A stretch of 64,000 bases of DNA, from assembly GCF_963678635.1 (NCBI RefSeq), contig NC_087064.1, positions 83,631,847 through 83,695,846 on the forward strand. The letters are read 5' to 3'. The position numbers and the translations under genes were made by a program. Below are positions 19,036 through 31,171 of the stretch, piece by piece. The DNA comes from Symsagittifera roscoffensis (taxonomy: Eukaryota; Xenacoelomorpha; Acoela; Convolutidae). Within the stretch, counting starts at the first letter, position 1, and every line of letters starts with the position of its first letter. The notes below the pieces were generated by a model, which searched no databases, had not been told where the DNA came from, and saw only the letters and a list, made by a program, of their open reading frames with translations.

Positions 19036-19584
19036 TTAAATTTTATAATCCCCAAACTGGGACATTTTTCCAAACGTCAAGTTCTTCACAACAAATTCGA
19101 CTTTTTTATTCTGCTGCCCCCAATTAGCCAGAAAGCCAATCTTCACTTCCTTGGTTCCAAATTTGAACCGGTTATTTGTATGCTCGAACAAAGAGTGTCC
19201 AGATACTGCATCTTCGAAATGAGTCCAAGAAAAGGGTATATCTTTGTTACACAAAGCTGCGTGCACATGTTTGGACACATGACGGTGAAGACACGCTTTT
19301 GTGGTTCCAAATTGAAATTGGATAATTTTGTCGACTGGTTTCTCGAGCTCGATTTCAGTCGCCGTCTTCCGAACAATAGAGTTTTTGTCAACATCTCTGC
19401 CAGGAAGTTTCCACACAGCGCCATCGAAGTAGAATGCAAGTCGGTTATTAGCATTGGGATCCCATTCGGATCTGTCTTCCTGGATTGAGATCTTCTTTCT
19501 GTCGTCGGAGATTCCGAGCACAGTAACTGGAGGGTAGTTTGGAACCCTGTTACTTCGAGCACCTGTGATTGAAAGGAAAAACAT
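19036..19584 (-). CDS. Unrecognised ~182-aa protein or terminal exon, unit 1
   Basis: A clean minus-strand frame ends at TAA 19036. It is open back to 19620, but the first codon there is TTG. The first ATG is at 19584, giving MFFLSITGARSNRVP.... The DNA just upstream on the coding strand, TTTTTCCTTTCAATCACAG|GT, is an excellent 3' splice site, so the frame may be a last exon starting at residue ~8. The hydrophobic start could instead be a weak signal peptide. The mature part is soluble and Lys/Phe-rich, with HRHVSKHVHAALC, FSWTHFEDAVSG and a C-terminal KKVEFVVKNLTFG. I do not recognise the family. The frame is intact in all three units and the codon use looks protein-like. Confidence 0.5.
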   Translation of the reverse strand: MFFLSITGARSNRVPNYPPVTVLGISDDRKKISIQEDRSEWDPNANNRLAFYFDGAVWKLPGRDVDKNSIVRKTATEIELEKPVDKIIQFQFGTTKACLHRHVSKHVHAALCNKDIPFSWTHFEDAVSGHSLFEHTNNRFKFGTKEVKIGFLANWGQQNKKVEFVVKNLTFGKMSQFGDYKI

Positions 19585-19929
19585 TGACAACAGACAGTTG
19601 GAAAAAATGAATGAATTCAAGAAAGCAGAAAGTAGGGATTAATTTGAAATAGTTTTCAGAGAATTTTTCATGATAGTCACTTTTTGATAAAGTTGAGAGC
19701 GAGCAAGTTTTCAGACTTTTCCCCCGCTTGGATAAAAAACGTTAGTAAGAGAAACATTTAATAAATCTGATTTAAAAATGTCTTCACTTAACTCATTGAC
19801 ATTGGAAAACATTGAATTTCCAATTAAAACACAATTAATTACTAGATGCAAGCGAACAAAAAATGTCTGTCAAAATTGTCTCAGAGTTGAGCTTGAGGGT
19901 TATAGACTTAACACATGCCATAATTTTCC

Positions 19930-20210
19930 TGTGAAAGTAACCTCGTTGAGTTTACCTCAACACCAGTGCCACTGGCGGTATGTGATGGTCATGCTAACTA
20001 TAACAATGACCTTGGCATTACTTTTTATTTACAAAAGAACATGATATAAATAAACCACAAAAAGTCTCCACTACACTCCTACTTCGACAACTTGAAAACA
20101 AAATAGTATGTTTATCACATTTACTGCGACAAAGTCATTTAGATTCGAAAGTTCCGTTAAATTTGTGTCATTAGTACCCTCGGTACTATAAGGCGAATCT
20201 GATCCCCGTA
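19930..20210 (-). mobile_element. 3' LTR of minus-strand gypsy element, unit 1
   Basis: Triplication copy of 31517-31797. It is preceded on the minus strand by the polypurine tract AGGGGAGAAGA. Confidence 0.55.
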
Positions 20211-20221
20211 TCTTCTCCCCT

Positions 20222-20959
20222 TCAGAGGAAAATTAAATTCTTTAAGTTTTCCAGCTCCTCCAAGATTTGCCGTTGGTCTTCTTCCATCATGCTGATAGCA
20301 GACAATTCGTCGGCAATGTCCAATTCATCGTTTGCCTTTGCCATTGAAACACTACACACGCCGCTGATATTGGCCAAATCCTCTGTTCGAACGATAAAAT
20401 AAGATGCCATTGGGTCACGAGACTCGTCGATGGTACTGGTCAATTTTGCGGTTTCAACAATAACATCTTTTCAATCCTCGGTTCTGATCTTTTTGCTCGT
20501 TTCACTTTTCAAAAACGCTCTTTGCTCCAATTGAGCCCACGACTCTACTGATGCTGTTTCCTCCTGCGGTACACTATCCTGGTCAGAAATTGTCCGGTGA
20601 CTCGTAACTTGAACTCTTTGCAAAATCGGACCGGATACCCCTGAATTCGAATCAATACGTTCCAGTAACTCCTGGCCTGCTCTGTCTATCGCCTCCCGCG
20701 TTCATTGAAACTCCGCTTGTGCAGTGTCTATTTTTTCCCAGTGCTGGAGTTTTATGGCTGTTTCGAACTATAGCCTCTAGTCTTTGGTGAAAAACCTGTG
20801 CTCTGTATCCATCGATAGTGTTTTCTTGCTATCCGTAACCGGAAATACTTCTTTTGGTGTGCTTGACGATCCTGCATAGCTTGTCCAGGACATCATCAGC
20901 TTGTCCAGGACAAACAAACAGAGACTGATATGTCTTCTTGCATAGAGTCCTCGCCCCAA
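20222..20959 (-). pseudogene. Tail ORF of gypsy element, unit 1
   Basis: One minus-strand frame runs from 20959 to TGA at 20222 with no shift. It is broken only by two TAG codons (near 20778 and 20772) and two TGA codons (near 20706 and 20478). Between them the translation is clearly protein-like: KLQHWEKIDTAQAEFQ, RAGQELLERID, VESWAQLEQRAFLKSE, ending in an acidic helix-prone DELDIADELSAISMMEEDQ...LEELENLK. It directly precedes the polypurine tract, so it is the last ORF or polyprotein end of the element. Its role is unknown; accessory or envelope position is inferred from order only. Confidence 0.5.
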
Positions 20960-21634
20960 AAGAATAGGCTAGAATAATAGGCTAGAAGGGAAGACTGTAG
21001 AATTGGCGATTCTACTGTCTTACATGCTATAGTAACCTGAGCGTAAGACTGATTCTTCACTAAGTTAAGTAGTACAGCAAACAAAGGGTAAAGTTCGAAA
21101 TAGTTCAATCTTCGAAGATATCGTCCCTCCTATGCCAGAAAACAAAGCTTGACAAAATCGGCGAACCCCCCCCCCCCCCACCCCAAATCGGAACTAAGAA
21201 AGGTAATGTTATGAAAATCAGAGGAGCGATACTAGAGATGATTTGACCCGGGCGTGCAAAAATCGGGAGCCGTCAGAGCCTTGGGGGGCAAGTGATAACG
21301 GTCCCGGGAAGTGTAATTGGCCCTATCAGAATTCGGAAAATAGCGGTGGTATTAGGCTCAAATTCTAGCATGTTGAAGGCCTAGTTACGGGAAGCTTAGG
21401 TTTGGAGCCCCAGACCCCTAAATCCCCCACTTCCGGTTTTGTGCCCTTAGTAAAAAAACCCACCCCTAACTTCCTGAAGTCGTTTCTCGGCTACTGGTGA
21501 GCGCAGGGTGCTGAAACTTGGAGGGATGATAGGTAATGGCAAAATACATCTTGTAATATAATTTGAATCAAATCCGGGTGTTGGACCGAAGGCTTTTAGC
21601 ACTTGAGAAAACACTACCCTAGACCGGAAATAGG

Positions 21635-22058
21635 CAATTAACGCGAAATGATGAACGGTGGCAAAGTATTTCATTGCGGCAATGGACATAAGATACAGAC
21701 CCCGAATGAAGACCCCTTGTAATGAAAACCCTCCAGCGACTCTTTCCGGTGTTAATTGGCTTTTTCCGGAAAAAAGGATACTGGACCTTAGAAATGGGAT
21801 AACTTGTGAAGTATTAATGGGATGTGAATTGAACTTAGTAACCGGAATAAGGCAATTAACGCGAAATGATGAACGGTGGCAAAGTATCTTATTGCGGCAA
21901 TGGACATAAGATACAGACCCCGATTGAAGACCCCTTGTGAGTGAAAACCCTCCGGCGACTCCTTCCGGTGTTAATTGACTTTTTCCGGAAAAAGGATGCT
22001 GGACCGTAGAAATGGGATAACTTGTGAAGTATTAATGGGATGTGAATTGAATTTAGTA
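21635..22058. repeat. 218-bp tandem duplication inside unit 2
   Basis: Same structure as 15841-16264, shifted by 5,794 bases. Confidence 0.9.
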
Positions 22059-23200
22059 GCCACATGGGACCTTGAACCCAAATTTGGAAGTTTGACCCCG
22101 GAAGTTTGACCTTTGGGCGTTTGACCCCAAAATTGCATGGAAAACCCCGAGATAAACACCGGAAAGCGGCGTATTCTCCAGCCCAACCCCTGGAAATGAG
22201 AATGGGTCGCCTTGCTAAAAGTTGGGTGGAAAAATCATTAGTGGGAATTAGAGCAGACGCAGATAGAGATACAGTCTTACATTTCAACCTTGGAGTAGAG
22301 GATTTAATTCAAAATGGACTTGGTAAACATTGGGTTCAGCTTAGCTTGGCGAGGGATCTATTAATAGCAATTCAACTAGACTAAAGAAAAGTAGTCCCAG
22401 AGCATTCTGATAGTAATAGGACCGCAGCATGAGAGTAAAGTTTCCTAAATAGTACGAATCGACGGGGATTTTACTTGGCTTCCCAGTGGCGACTTTCTGG
22501 TTTGTTTTGACCGCTAATATACAAACTACGTTCCTTTGATAGCTAGAAAGTCGGGATTGGAATAGAGTACAGGTAGAAATTTTAGATGCTTGGAATCAAT
22601 TAGCTACCAATGAAAAGGGTCACCCCCACCCTTGGGAGGTCGGACCGTTAACGGGATAAATAAAAGAAAGACCTTGGGAGGGTTACTAAGTAAACATAGC
22701 ATGGTTTGGAGGCTGAATTGAACTCGAGAGCTGAAGTTCACAGAGTCCACGAATTGGTTGATTAGAATCGTATGACATTTATTTGCTTGGTCAAATTGTG
22801 ACAGCTACCGCATACCGGGTATCTAATAAGTGTGAAAAGATTGATAAAAGAAACCGAAGTTGGCACGTGGTAGAGTTGACAGGAGGAGGCATATAGTCAT
22901 AAAATATGTGCGGACGGGTGATTTAGGCGGATGTCAGGCGAATGTCAGGGGATTGATAGGGATGGCGTGATTTAAGTGAAACTAAGCGTAAAGAAAGATA
23001 AGGAATTGGAGGCTACCGGATAGCCTTTAAGAGTCAGAACAGTTGTTGGCTACTATTAAGAGTAGTTGATTCTCAATCAGAGAAGAGAACAATGATTGCT
23101 AGTGAGCAAGTTGCACCGGAACTCGAGTTTAGTACCGGGTTGAAATAGTTTTGCGAGCGAGTTCCGCTGAAACCCGAGTTTAGTACCGGGTTGAACTAGT

Positions 23201-23625
23201 TGTGTCGCTGCTCTGCTAGAGTAGGCGAGTTTTGAACCGAGTCAACCGAAAACTGATGAGCGATTGAACGGAACGGAGGCAGGATTCAATATAGAAGTTG
23301 CTAAATAGTAGTGAGCTCATTAAGGGCACTGTAATTTGTTTTATTTCCTTTGCAATTGAGAATTTACTCATTGTGCCCACGATTTGCTGAACTAGCTAGA
23401 AGCGTAAAAAGAGAGCCTAAAAGAGCAGAAATTAAGGGGGAACTTGCGTAATCCTTTGATCGGCCGATTTAGTTTAACCACCAACATAACCCTTTCGGGA
23501 TTGTGGATCATATCGTGTTTTGGTGTCCCCCGCTAATACACGGTATAAAGGGAAAAAACTCTGCGGCCGTTAAGTAGAGTGAAAGCGTGCTTAGAGGAGA
23601 CGACTCCCCGGAACAAGAATCTACA
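23201..23625 (+). mobile_element. LTR family 1, copy in unit 2
   Basis: Nearly identical to 17407-17831, with C instead of T at the position equivalent to 17792. It arose by tandem duplication of the segment, not by a new insertion, because the flanks are also copied. Confidence 0.75.
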
Positions 23626-23910
23626 GTTTCTGTATTCCCTACTTCTCTTTCGTAATTTATTCTCGTCGTCTATCCGGTCCTCTAATTTTGGTTCTGGTGG
23701 TTTGAATGTGTGGGTAGCTTAATTTCGTAGTAGTAGTTTTACAGCTATTTTTTGTTTCGCAAATTTTGATATTTGTAATCTAGCAATCCATTTTGCCCAC
23801 TCTACTGATGGTTCCGTAGTATGGCGATGCCAGAACGGCGGAATGTTCTTGGGGTTTTTTGGTCGTTACCTACTGATTGCGCTTTGTTATGCTCTAAATA
23901 TAGCTTGTAA

Positions 23911-24043
23911 GTAAACCTGGTTATCTACGCCAGTTGGAAGTTCCTTCCACTTGGTTTTTATGAATTCGAGTAACAAGAGATGTATTATAAAGTGTATTGT
24001 TAAGATACACATAATCAACGATGAATACGCGTTTAGCATGCAC
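23911..24043 (+). repeat. SINE-like repeat, unit 2
   Basis: Triplication copy of 18117-18249. Confidence 0.5.
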
Positions 24044-24260
24044 TGTCACCTAATTGACTTGTCCTTTATTTTTATTCTTGACATTAATTAACATAGGATG
24101 TGTGTTTAGGATGGATGACAGTGACTAAAACGATACAACGCATATTGAGTCTTTCTTAAGTTAACGCCAATTTTGTCATTTTTTGCCGGATTTTGGTTTC
24201 CCTGAAAATACTTTTTTGAGCCTACATTCCTACCGTTCCAGTTCAAATCCGCGGGTTTTT

Positions 24261-24541
24261 CAGGAGTGGATCTAGAAGTTTCTTGAGAGGAGGGGGCGGA
24301 TTTTCGAAACTTTTTCGGAATTTTTTCATGCTTTTTTTAGGTCGAGCAATTGGTTTTCTGGGCGCTCCCAGAGAAAAAATAAAAACCTTGTTTTGACAAA
24401 ACAGGATTGATCGACCAAAAATATTAGGGTCGATCCGCCCAAAATGGATGTCATAAACTAATACCACAGAGAGGAGCCTATCTTTAGTGAGAGGGTCGAA
24501 TCTCTGAAAAGAAAAAGGGCGTACCCCTAAATCCGCCTCTG
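24261..24541. mobile_element. hAT-type MITE, unit 2
   Basis: Triplication copy of 18467-18747. Confidence 0.7.
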
Positions 24542-24829
24542 GTTTTTTACATCACCCATTTAAAAATGCAGCTGGTTACAAACATTTAGGCCAGAAGATC
24601 GAAAATACGAGCAATGCCACCAAAAACCTTTGAAGGGATTTTTAGTTGGAAAATTCATCGGTTGAGAAACGGTAGGAAAAGTCAATAAACTGCAAAACTT
24701 CTTAGAATAATTGTCACATTCATAGTTCATATTTTTGTAGTCTATGACTTTCCTTGAAATTGTTGGATTAATTTTTACTTTTTTGGATTAATTATTTAAC
24801 CATTAATAAATTAATTAAATAATTAATTT

Positions 24830-25378
24830 TTAAATTTTATAATCCCCAAACTGGGACATTTTTCCAAACGTCAAGTTCTTCACAACAAATTCGACTTTTT
24901 TATTCTGCTGCCCCCAATTAGCCAGAAAGCCAATCTTCACTTCCTTAGTTCCAAATTTGAACCGGTTATTTGTATGCTCGAACAAAGAGTGTCCAGATAC
25001 TGCATCTTCGAAATGAGTCCAAGAAAAGGGTATATCTTTGTTACACAAAGCTGCGTGCACATGTTTGGACACATGACGGTGAAGACACGCTTTTGTGGTT
25101 CCAAATTGAAATTGGATAATTTTGTCGACTGGTTTCTCGAGCTCGATTTCAGTCGCCGTCTTCCGAACAATAGAGTTTTTGTCAACATCTCTGCCAGGAA
25201 GTTTCCACACAGCGCCATCGAAGTAGAATGCAAGTCGGTTATTAGCATTGGGATCCCATTCGGATCTGTCTTCCTGGATTGAGATCTTCTTTCTGTCGTC
25301 GGAGATTCCGAGCACAGTAACTGGAGGGTAGTTTGGAACCCTGTTACTTCGAGCACCTGTGATTGAAAGGAAAAACAT
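24830..25378 (-). CDS. Unrecognised ~182-aa protein or terminal exon, unit 2
   Basis: Triplication copy of the frame at 19036-19584. The one difference I found in the coding strand is a C-to-T third-position change in a Thr codon (near 24947), which is synonymous. The splice-acceptor-like sequence is also copied. An upstream exon or promoter would have to lie within the unit (above 25414) for this copy to be expressed. Confidence 0.5.
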   Translation of the reverse strand: MFFLSITGARSNRVPNYPPVTVLGISDDRKKISIQEDRSEWDPNANNRLAFYFDGAVWKLPGRDVDKNSIVRKTATEIELEKPVDKIIQFQFGTTKACLHRHVSKHVHAALCNKDIPFSWTHFEDAVSGHSLFEHTNNRFKFGTKEVKIGFLANWGQQNKKVEFVVKNLTFGKMSQFGDYKI

Positions 25379-25723
25379 TGACAACAGACAGTTGGAAAAA
25401 ATGAATGAATTCAAGAAAGCAGAAAGTAGGGATTAATTTGAAATAGTTTTCAGAGAATTTTTCATGATAGTCACTTTTTGATAAAGTTGAGAGCAAGCAA
25501 GTTTTCAGACTTTTCCCCCGCTTGGATAAAAAACGTTAGTAAGAGAAACATTTAATAAATCTGATTTAAAAATGTCTTCACTTAACTCATTGACATTGGA
25601 AAACATTGAATTTCCAATTAAAACACAATTAATTACTAGATGCAAGCGAACAAAAAATGTCTGTCAAAATTGTCTCAGAGTTGAGCTTGAGGGTTATAGA
25701 CTTAACACATGCCATAATTTTCC

Positions 25724-26004
25724 TGTGAAAGTAACCTCGTTGAGTTTACCTCAACACCAGTGCCACTGGCGGTATGTGATGGTCATGCTAACTATAACAA
25801 TGACCCTGGCATTACTTTTTATTTACAAAAGAACATGATATAAATAAACCACAAAAAGTCTCCACTACACTCCTACTTCGACAACTTGAAAACAAAATAG
25901 TATGTTTATCACATTTACTGCGACAAAGTCATTTAGATTCGAAAGTTCCGTTAAATTTGTGTCATTAGTACCCTCGGTACTATAAGGCGAATCTGATCCC
26001 CGTA
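25724..26004 (-). mobile_element. 3' LTR of minus-strand gypsy element, unit 2
   Basis: Triplication copy of 31517-31797. Confidence 0.55.
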
Positions 26005-26015
26005 TCTTCTCCCCT

Positions 26016-26753
26016 TCAGAGGAAAAATAAATTCTTTAAGTTTTCCAGCTCCTCCAAGATTTGCCGTTGGTCTTCTTCCATCATGCTGATAGCAGACAAT
26101 TCGTCGGCAATGTCCAATTCATCGTTTGCCTTTGCCATTGAAACACTACACACGCCGCTGATATTGGCCAAATCCTCTGTTCGAACGATAAAATAAGATG
26201 CCATTGGGTCACGAGACTCGTCGATGGTACTGGTCAATTTTGCGGTTTCAACAATAACATCTTTTCAATCCTCGGTTCTGATCTTTTTGCTCGTTTCACT
26301 TTTCAAAAACGCTCTTTGCTCCAATTGAGCCCACGACTCTACTGATGCTGTTTCCTCCTGCGGTACACTATCCTGGTCAGAAATTGTCCGGTGACTCGTA
26401 ACTTGAACTCTTTGCAAAATCGGACCGGATACCCCTGAATTCGAATCAATACGTTCCAGTAACTCCTGGCCTGCTCTGTCTATCGCCTCCCGCGTTCATT
26501 GAAACTCCGCTTGTGCAGTGTCTATTTTTTCCCAGTGCTGGAGTTTTATGGCTGTTTCGAACTATAGCCTCTAGTCTTTGGTGAAAAACCTGTGCTCTGT
26601 ATCCATCGATAGTGTTTTCTTGCTATCCGTAACCGGAAATACTTCTTTTGGTGTGCTTGACGATCCTGCATAGCTTGTCCAGGACATCATCAGCTTGTCC
26701 AGGACAAACGAACAGAGACTGATATGTCTTCTTGCATAGAGTCCTCGCCCCAA
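26016..26753 (-). pseudogene. Tail ORF of gypsy element, unit 2
   Basis: Triplication copy of 20222-20959 with the same internal stops. The C-terminal residues read LFFL instead of LIFL. Confidence 0.5.
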
Positions 26754-27427
26754 AAGAATAGGCTAGAATAATAGGCTAGAAGGGAAGACTGTAGAATTGG
26801 CGATTCTACTGTCTTACATGCTATAGTAACCTGAGCGTAAGACTGATTCTTCACTAAGTTAAGTAGTACAGCAAACAAAGGGTAAAGTTCGAAATAGTTC
26901 AATCTTCGAAGATATCGTCCCTCCTATGCCAGAAAACAAAGTTTGACAAAATCGGCGAACCCCCCCCCCCCCACCCCAAATCGGAACTAAGAAAGGTAAT
27001 GTTATGAAAATCAGAGGAGCGATACTAGAGATGATTTGACCCGGGCGTGCAAAAATCGGGAGCCGTCAGAGCCTTGGGGGGCAAGTGATAACGGTCCCGG
27101 GAAGTGTAATTGGCCCTATCAGAATTCGGAAAATAGCGGTGGTATTAGGCTCAAATTCTAGCATGTTGAAGGCCTAGTTACGGGAAGCTTAGGTTTGGAG
27201 CCCCAGACCCCTAAATCCCCCACTTCCGGTTTTGTGCCCTTAGTAAAAAAACGCACCCCTAACTTCCTGAAGTCGTTTCTCGGCTACTGGTGAGCGCAGG
27301 GTGCTGAAACTTGGAGGGATGATAGGTAATGGCAAAATACATCTTGTAATATAATTTGAATCAAATCCGGGTGTTGGACCGAAGGCTTTTAGCACTTGAG
27401 AAAACACTACCCTAGACCGGAAATAGG

Positions 27428-27851
27428 CAATTAACGCGAAATGATGAACGGTGGCAAAGTATTTCATTGAGGCAATGGACATAAGATACAGACCCCGAAT
27501 GAAGACCCCTTGTAATGAAAACCCTCCAGCGACTCTTTCCGGTGTTAATTGGCTTTTTCCGGAAAAAAGGATACTGGACCTTAGAAATGGGATAACTTGT
27601 GAAGTATTAATGGGATGTGAATTGAACTTAGTAACCGGAATAAGGCAATTAACGCGAAATGATGAACGGTGGCAAAGTATCTTATTGCGGCAATGGACAT
27701 AAGATACAGACCCCGATTGAAGACCCCTTGTGAGTGAAAACCCTCCGGCGACTCCTTCCGGTGTTAATTGACTTTTTCCGGAAAAAGGATGCTGGACCGT
27801 AGAAATGGGATAACTTGTGAAGTATTAATGGGATGTGAATTGAATTTAGTA
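27428..27851. repeat. 218-bp tandem duplication inside unit 3
   Basis: Same structure as 15841-16264, shifted by 11,587 bases. The first copy carries a G-to-A change (TTGAGGCAATGG). Confidence 0.9.
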
Positions 27852-28993
27852 GCCACATGGGACCTTGAACCCAAATTTGGAAGTTTGACCCCGGAAGTTT
27901 GACCTTTGGGCGTTTGACCCCAAAATTGCATGGAAAACCCCGAGATAAACACCGGAAAGCGGCGTATTCTCCAGCCCAACCCCTGGAAATGAGAATGGGT
28001 CGCCTTGCTAAAAGTTGGGTGGAAAAATCATTAGTGGGAATTAGAGCAGACGCAGATAGAGATACAGTCTTACATTTCAACCTTGGAGTAGAGGATTTAA
28101 TTCAAAATGGACTTGGTAAACATTGGGTTCAGCTTAGCTTGGCGAGGAATCTATTAATAGCAATTCAACTAGACTAAAGAAAAGTAGTCCCAGAGCATTC
28201 TGATAGTAATAGGACCGCAGCATGAGAGTAAAGTTTCCTAAATAGTACGAATGGACGGGGATTTTACTTGGCTTCCCGGTGGCGACTTTCTGGTTTGTTT
28301 TGACCGCTAATATACAAACTACGTTCCTTTGATAGCTAGAAAGTCGGGATTGGAATAGAGTACAGGTAGAAATTTTAGATGCTTGGAATCAATTAGCTAC
28401 CAATGAAAAGGGTCACCCCCACCCTTGGGAGGTCGGACCGTTAACGGGATAAATAAAAGAAAGACCTTGGGAGGGTTACTAAGTAAACATAGCATGGTTT
28501 GGAGGCTGAATTGAACTCGAGAGCTGAAGTTCACAGAGTCCACGAATTGGTTGATTAGAATCGTATGACATTTATTTGCTTGGTCAAATTGTGACAGCTA
28601 CCGCATACCGGGTATCTAATAAGTGTGAAAAGATTGATAAAAGAAACCGAAGTTGGCACGTGGTAGAGTTGACAGGAGGAGGCATATAGTCATAAAATAT
28701 GTGCGGACGGGTGATTTAGGCGGATGTCAGGCGAATGTCAGGGGATCGATAGGGATGGCGTGATTTAAGTGAAACTAAGCGTAAAGAAAGATAAGGAATT
28801 GGAGGCTACCGGATAGCCTTTAAGAGTCAGAACAGTTGTTGGCTACTATTAAGAGTAGTTGATTCTCAATCAGAGAAGAGAACAATGATTGCTAGTGAGC
28901 AAGTTGCACCGGAACTCGAGTTTAGTACCGGGTTGAAATAGTTTTGCGAGCGAGTTCCGCTGAAACCCGAGTTTAGTACCGGGTTGAACTAGT

Positions 28994-29418
28994 TGTGTCG
29001 CTGCTCTGCTAGAGTAGGCGAGTTTTGAACCGAGTCAACCGAAAACTGATGAGCGATTGAACGGAACGGAGGCAGGATTCAATATAGAAGTTGCTAAATA
29101 GTAGTGAGCTCATTAAGGGCACTGTAATTTGTTTTATTTCCTTTGCAATTGAGAATTTACTCATTGTGCCCACGATTTGCTGAACTAGCTAGAAGCGTAA
29201 AAAGAGAGCCTAAAAGAGCAGAAATTAAGGGGGAACTTGCGTAATCCTTTGATCGGCCGATTTAGTTTAACCACCAACATAACCCTTTCGGGATTGTGGA
29301 TCATATCGTGTTTTGGTGTCCCCCGCTAATACACGGTATAAAGGGAAAAAACTCTGCGGCCGTTAAGTAGAGTGAAAGCGTGCTTAGAGGAGACGACTCC
29401 CCGGAACAAGAATCTACA
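28994..29418 (+). mobile_element. LTR family 1, copy in unit 3
   Basis: Nearly identical to 23201-23625, with the same flanks. Confidence 0.75.
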
Positions 29419-29703
29419 GTTTCTGTATTCCCTACTTCTCTTTCGTAATTTATTCTCGTCGTCTATCCGGTCCTCTAATTTTGGTTCTGGTGGTTTGAAT
29501 GTGTGGGTAGCTTAATTTCGTAGTAGTAGTTTTACAGCTATTTTTTGTTTCGCAAATTTTGATATTTGTAATCTAGCAATCCATTTTGCCCACTCTACTG
29601 ATGGTTCCGTAGTATGGCGATGCCAGAACGGCGGAATGTTCTTGGGGTTTTTTGGTCGTTACCTACTGATTGCGCTTTGTTATGCTCTAAATATAGCTTG
29701 TAA

Positions 29704-29836
29704 GTAAACCTGGTTATCTACGCCAGTTGGAAGTTCCTTCCACTTGGTTTTTATGAATTCGAGTAACAAGAGATGTATTATAAAGTGTATTGTTAAGATA
29801 CACATAATCAACGATGAATACGCGTTTAGCATGCAC
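29704..29836 (+). repeat. SINE-like repeat, unit 3
   Basis: Triplication copy of 18117-18249. Confidence 0.5.
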
Positions 29837-30053
29837 TGTCACCTAATTGACTTGTCCTTTATTTTTATTCTTGACATTAATTAACATAGGATGTGTGTTT
29901 AGGATGGATGACAGTGACTAAAACGATACAACGCATATTGAGTCTTTCTTAAGTTAACGCCAATTTTGTCATTTTTTGCCGGATTTTGGTTTCCCTGAAA
30001 ATACTTTTTTGAGCCTACATTCCTACCGTTCCAGTTCAAATCCGCGGGTTTTT

Positions 30054-30334
30054 CAGGAGTGGATCTAGAAGTTTCTTGAGAGGAGGGGGCGGATTTTCGA
30101 AACTTTTTCGGAATTTTTTCATGCTTTTTTTAGGTCGAGCAATTGGTTTTCTGGGCGCTCCCAGAGAAAAAATAAAAACCTTGTTTTGACAAAACAGGAT
30201 TGATCGACCAAAAATATTAGGGTCAATCCGCCCAAAATGGATGTCATAAACTAATACCACAGAGAGGAGCCTATCTTTAGTGAGAGGGTCGAATCTCTGA
30301 AAAAAAAAAGGGCGTACCCCTAAATCCGCCTCTG
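30054..30334. mobile_element. hAT-type MITE, unit 3
   Basis: Triplication copy of 18467-18747, with a longer A-run near the right end. Confidence 0.7.
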
Positions 30335-30622
30335 GTTTTTTACATCACCCATTTAAAAATGCAGCTGGTTACAAACATTTAGGCCAGAAGATCGAAAATA
30401 CGAGCAATGCCACCAAAAACCTTTGAAGGGATTTTTAGTTGGAAAATTCATCGGTTGAGAAACGGTAGGAAAAGTCAATAAACTGCAAAACTTCTTAGAA
30501 TAATTGTCACATTCATAGTTCATATTTTTGTAGTCTATGACTTTCCTTGAAATTGTTGGATTAATTTTTACTTTTTTGGATTAATTATTTAACCATTAAT
30601 AAATTAATTAAATAATTAATTT

Positions 30623-31171
30623 TTAAATTTTATAATCCCCAAACTGGGACATTTTTCCAAACGTCAAGTTCTTCACAACAAATTCGACTTTTTTATTCTG
30701 CTGCCCCCAATTAGCCAGAAAGCCAATCTTCACTTCCTTGGTTCCAAATTTGAACCGGTTATTTGTATGCTCGAACAAAGAGTGTCCAGATACTGCATCT
30801 TCGAAATGAGTCCAAGAAAAGGGTATATCTTTGTTACACAAAGCTGCGTGCACATGTTTGGACACATGACGGTGAAGACACGCTTTTGTGGTTCCAAATT
30901 GAAATTGGATAATTTTGTCGACTGGTTTCTCGAGCTCGATTTCAGTCGCCGTCTTCCGAACAATAGAGTTTTTGTCAACATCTCTGCCAGGAAGTTTCCA
31001 CACAGCGCCATCGAAGTAGAATGCAAGTCGGTTATTAGCATTGGGATCCCATTCGGATCTGTCTTCCTGGATTGAGATCTTCTTTCTGTCGTCGGAGATT
31101 CCGAGCACAGTAACTGGAGGGTAGTTTGGAACCCTGTTACTTCGAGCACCTGTGATTGAAAGGAAAAACAT
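30623..31171 (-). CDS. Unrecognised ~182-aa protein or terminal exon, unit 3
   Basis: The predicted protein is identical to unit 1. It is the copy nearest the ancestral right-hand flank. On the minus strand, transcription would enter from the gypsy 3' LTR (31517-31797), about 350 bases upstream. An LTR-driven transcript is therefore conceivable, though no evidence for it is visible. Confidence 0.5.
   Translation of the reverse strand: MFFLSITGARSNRVPNYPPVTVLGISDDRKKISIQEDRSEWDPNANNRLAFYFDGAVWKLPGRDVDKNSIVRKTATEIELEKPVDKIIQFQFGTTKACLHRHVSKHVHAALCNKDIPFSWTHFEDAVSGHSLFEHTNNRFKFGTKEVKIGFLANWGQQNKKVEFVVKNLTFGKMSQFGDYKI

Larger units (their letters stand above)
15180..20970. repeat. Tandem triplication, unit 1 (5,791 bp)
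   Basis: The unit begins AGAATAATAGGCTAG and ends just after CCCCAAAAGAATAGGCT. Units 2 and 3 follow head to tail with near-identical sequence. Contents in order: 3' half of LTR element 1, LTR, flank, SINE-like repeat, MITE, minus-strand ~182-aa frame, 3' LTR and tail ORF of a minus-strand gypsy element. Unit 1 differs from 2 and 3 at scattered sites, e.g. T at 17792, where both others have C. Confidence 0.95.
20971..26764. repeat. Tandem triplication, unit 2 (5,794 bp)
   Basis: This is a direct copy of unit 1. It differs by single bases and by a longer C-run near the start (21167 onward). The junction with unit 1 (AGAATAGGCTAGAATAATAGG, around 20961-20980) uses a short AGAAT microhomology that also occurs at the right end of unit 3. 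Confidence 0.95.

Noticed and set aside
19143-19562. 139-codon frame in another phase of the ~182-aa frame
   Set aside because: Shadow of the 19036-19584 frame. The base change in unit 2 is silent in the main frame but alters this one.
19778-20044. 88-codon plus-strand frame with a hydrophobic C-terminus resembling a membrane protein
   Set aside because: Its 3' half is the reverse strand of the gypsy LTR. The similar frame at 37335-37562 is the other LTR, so the shared 'protein' is LTR homology.
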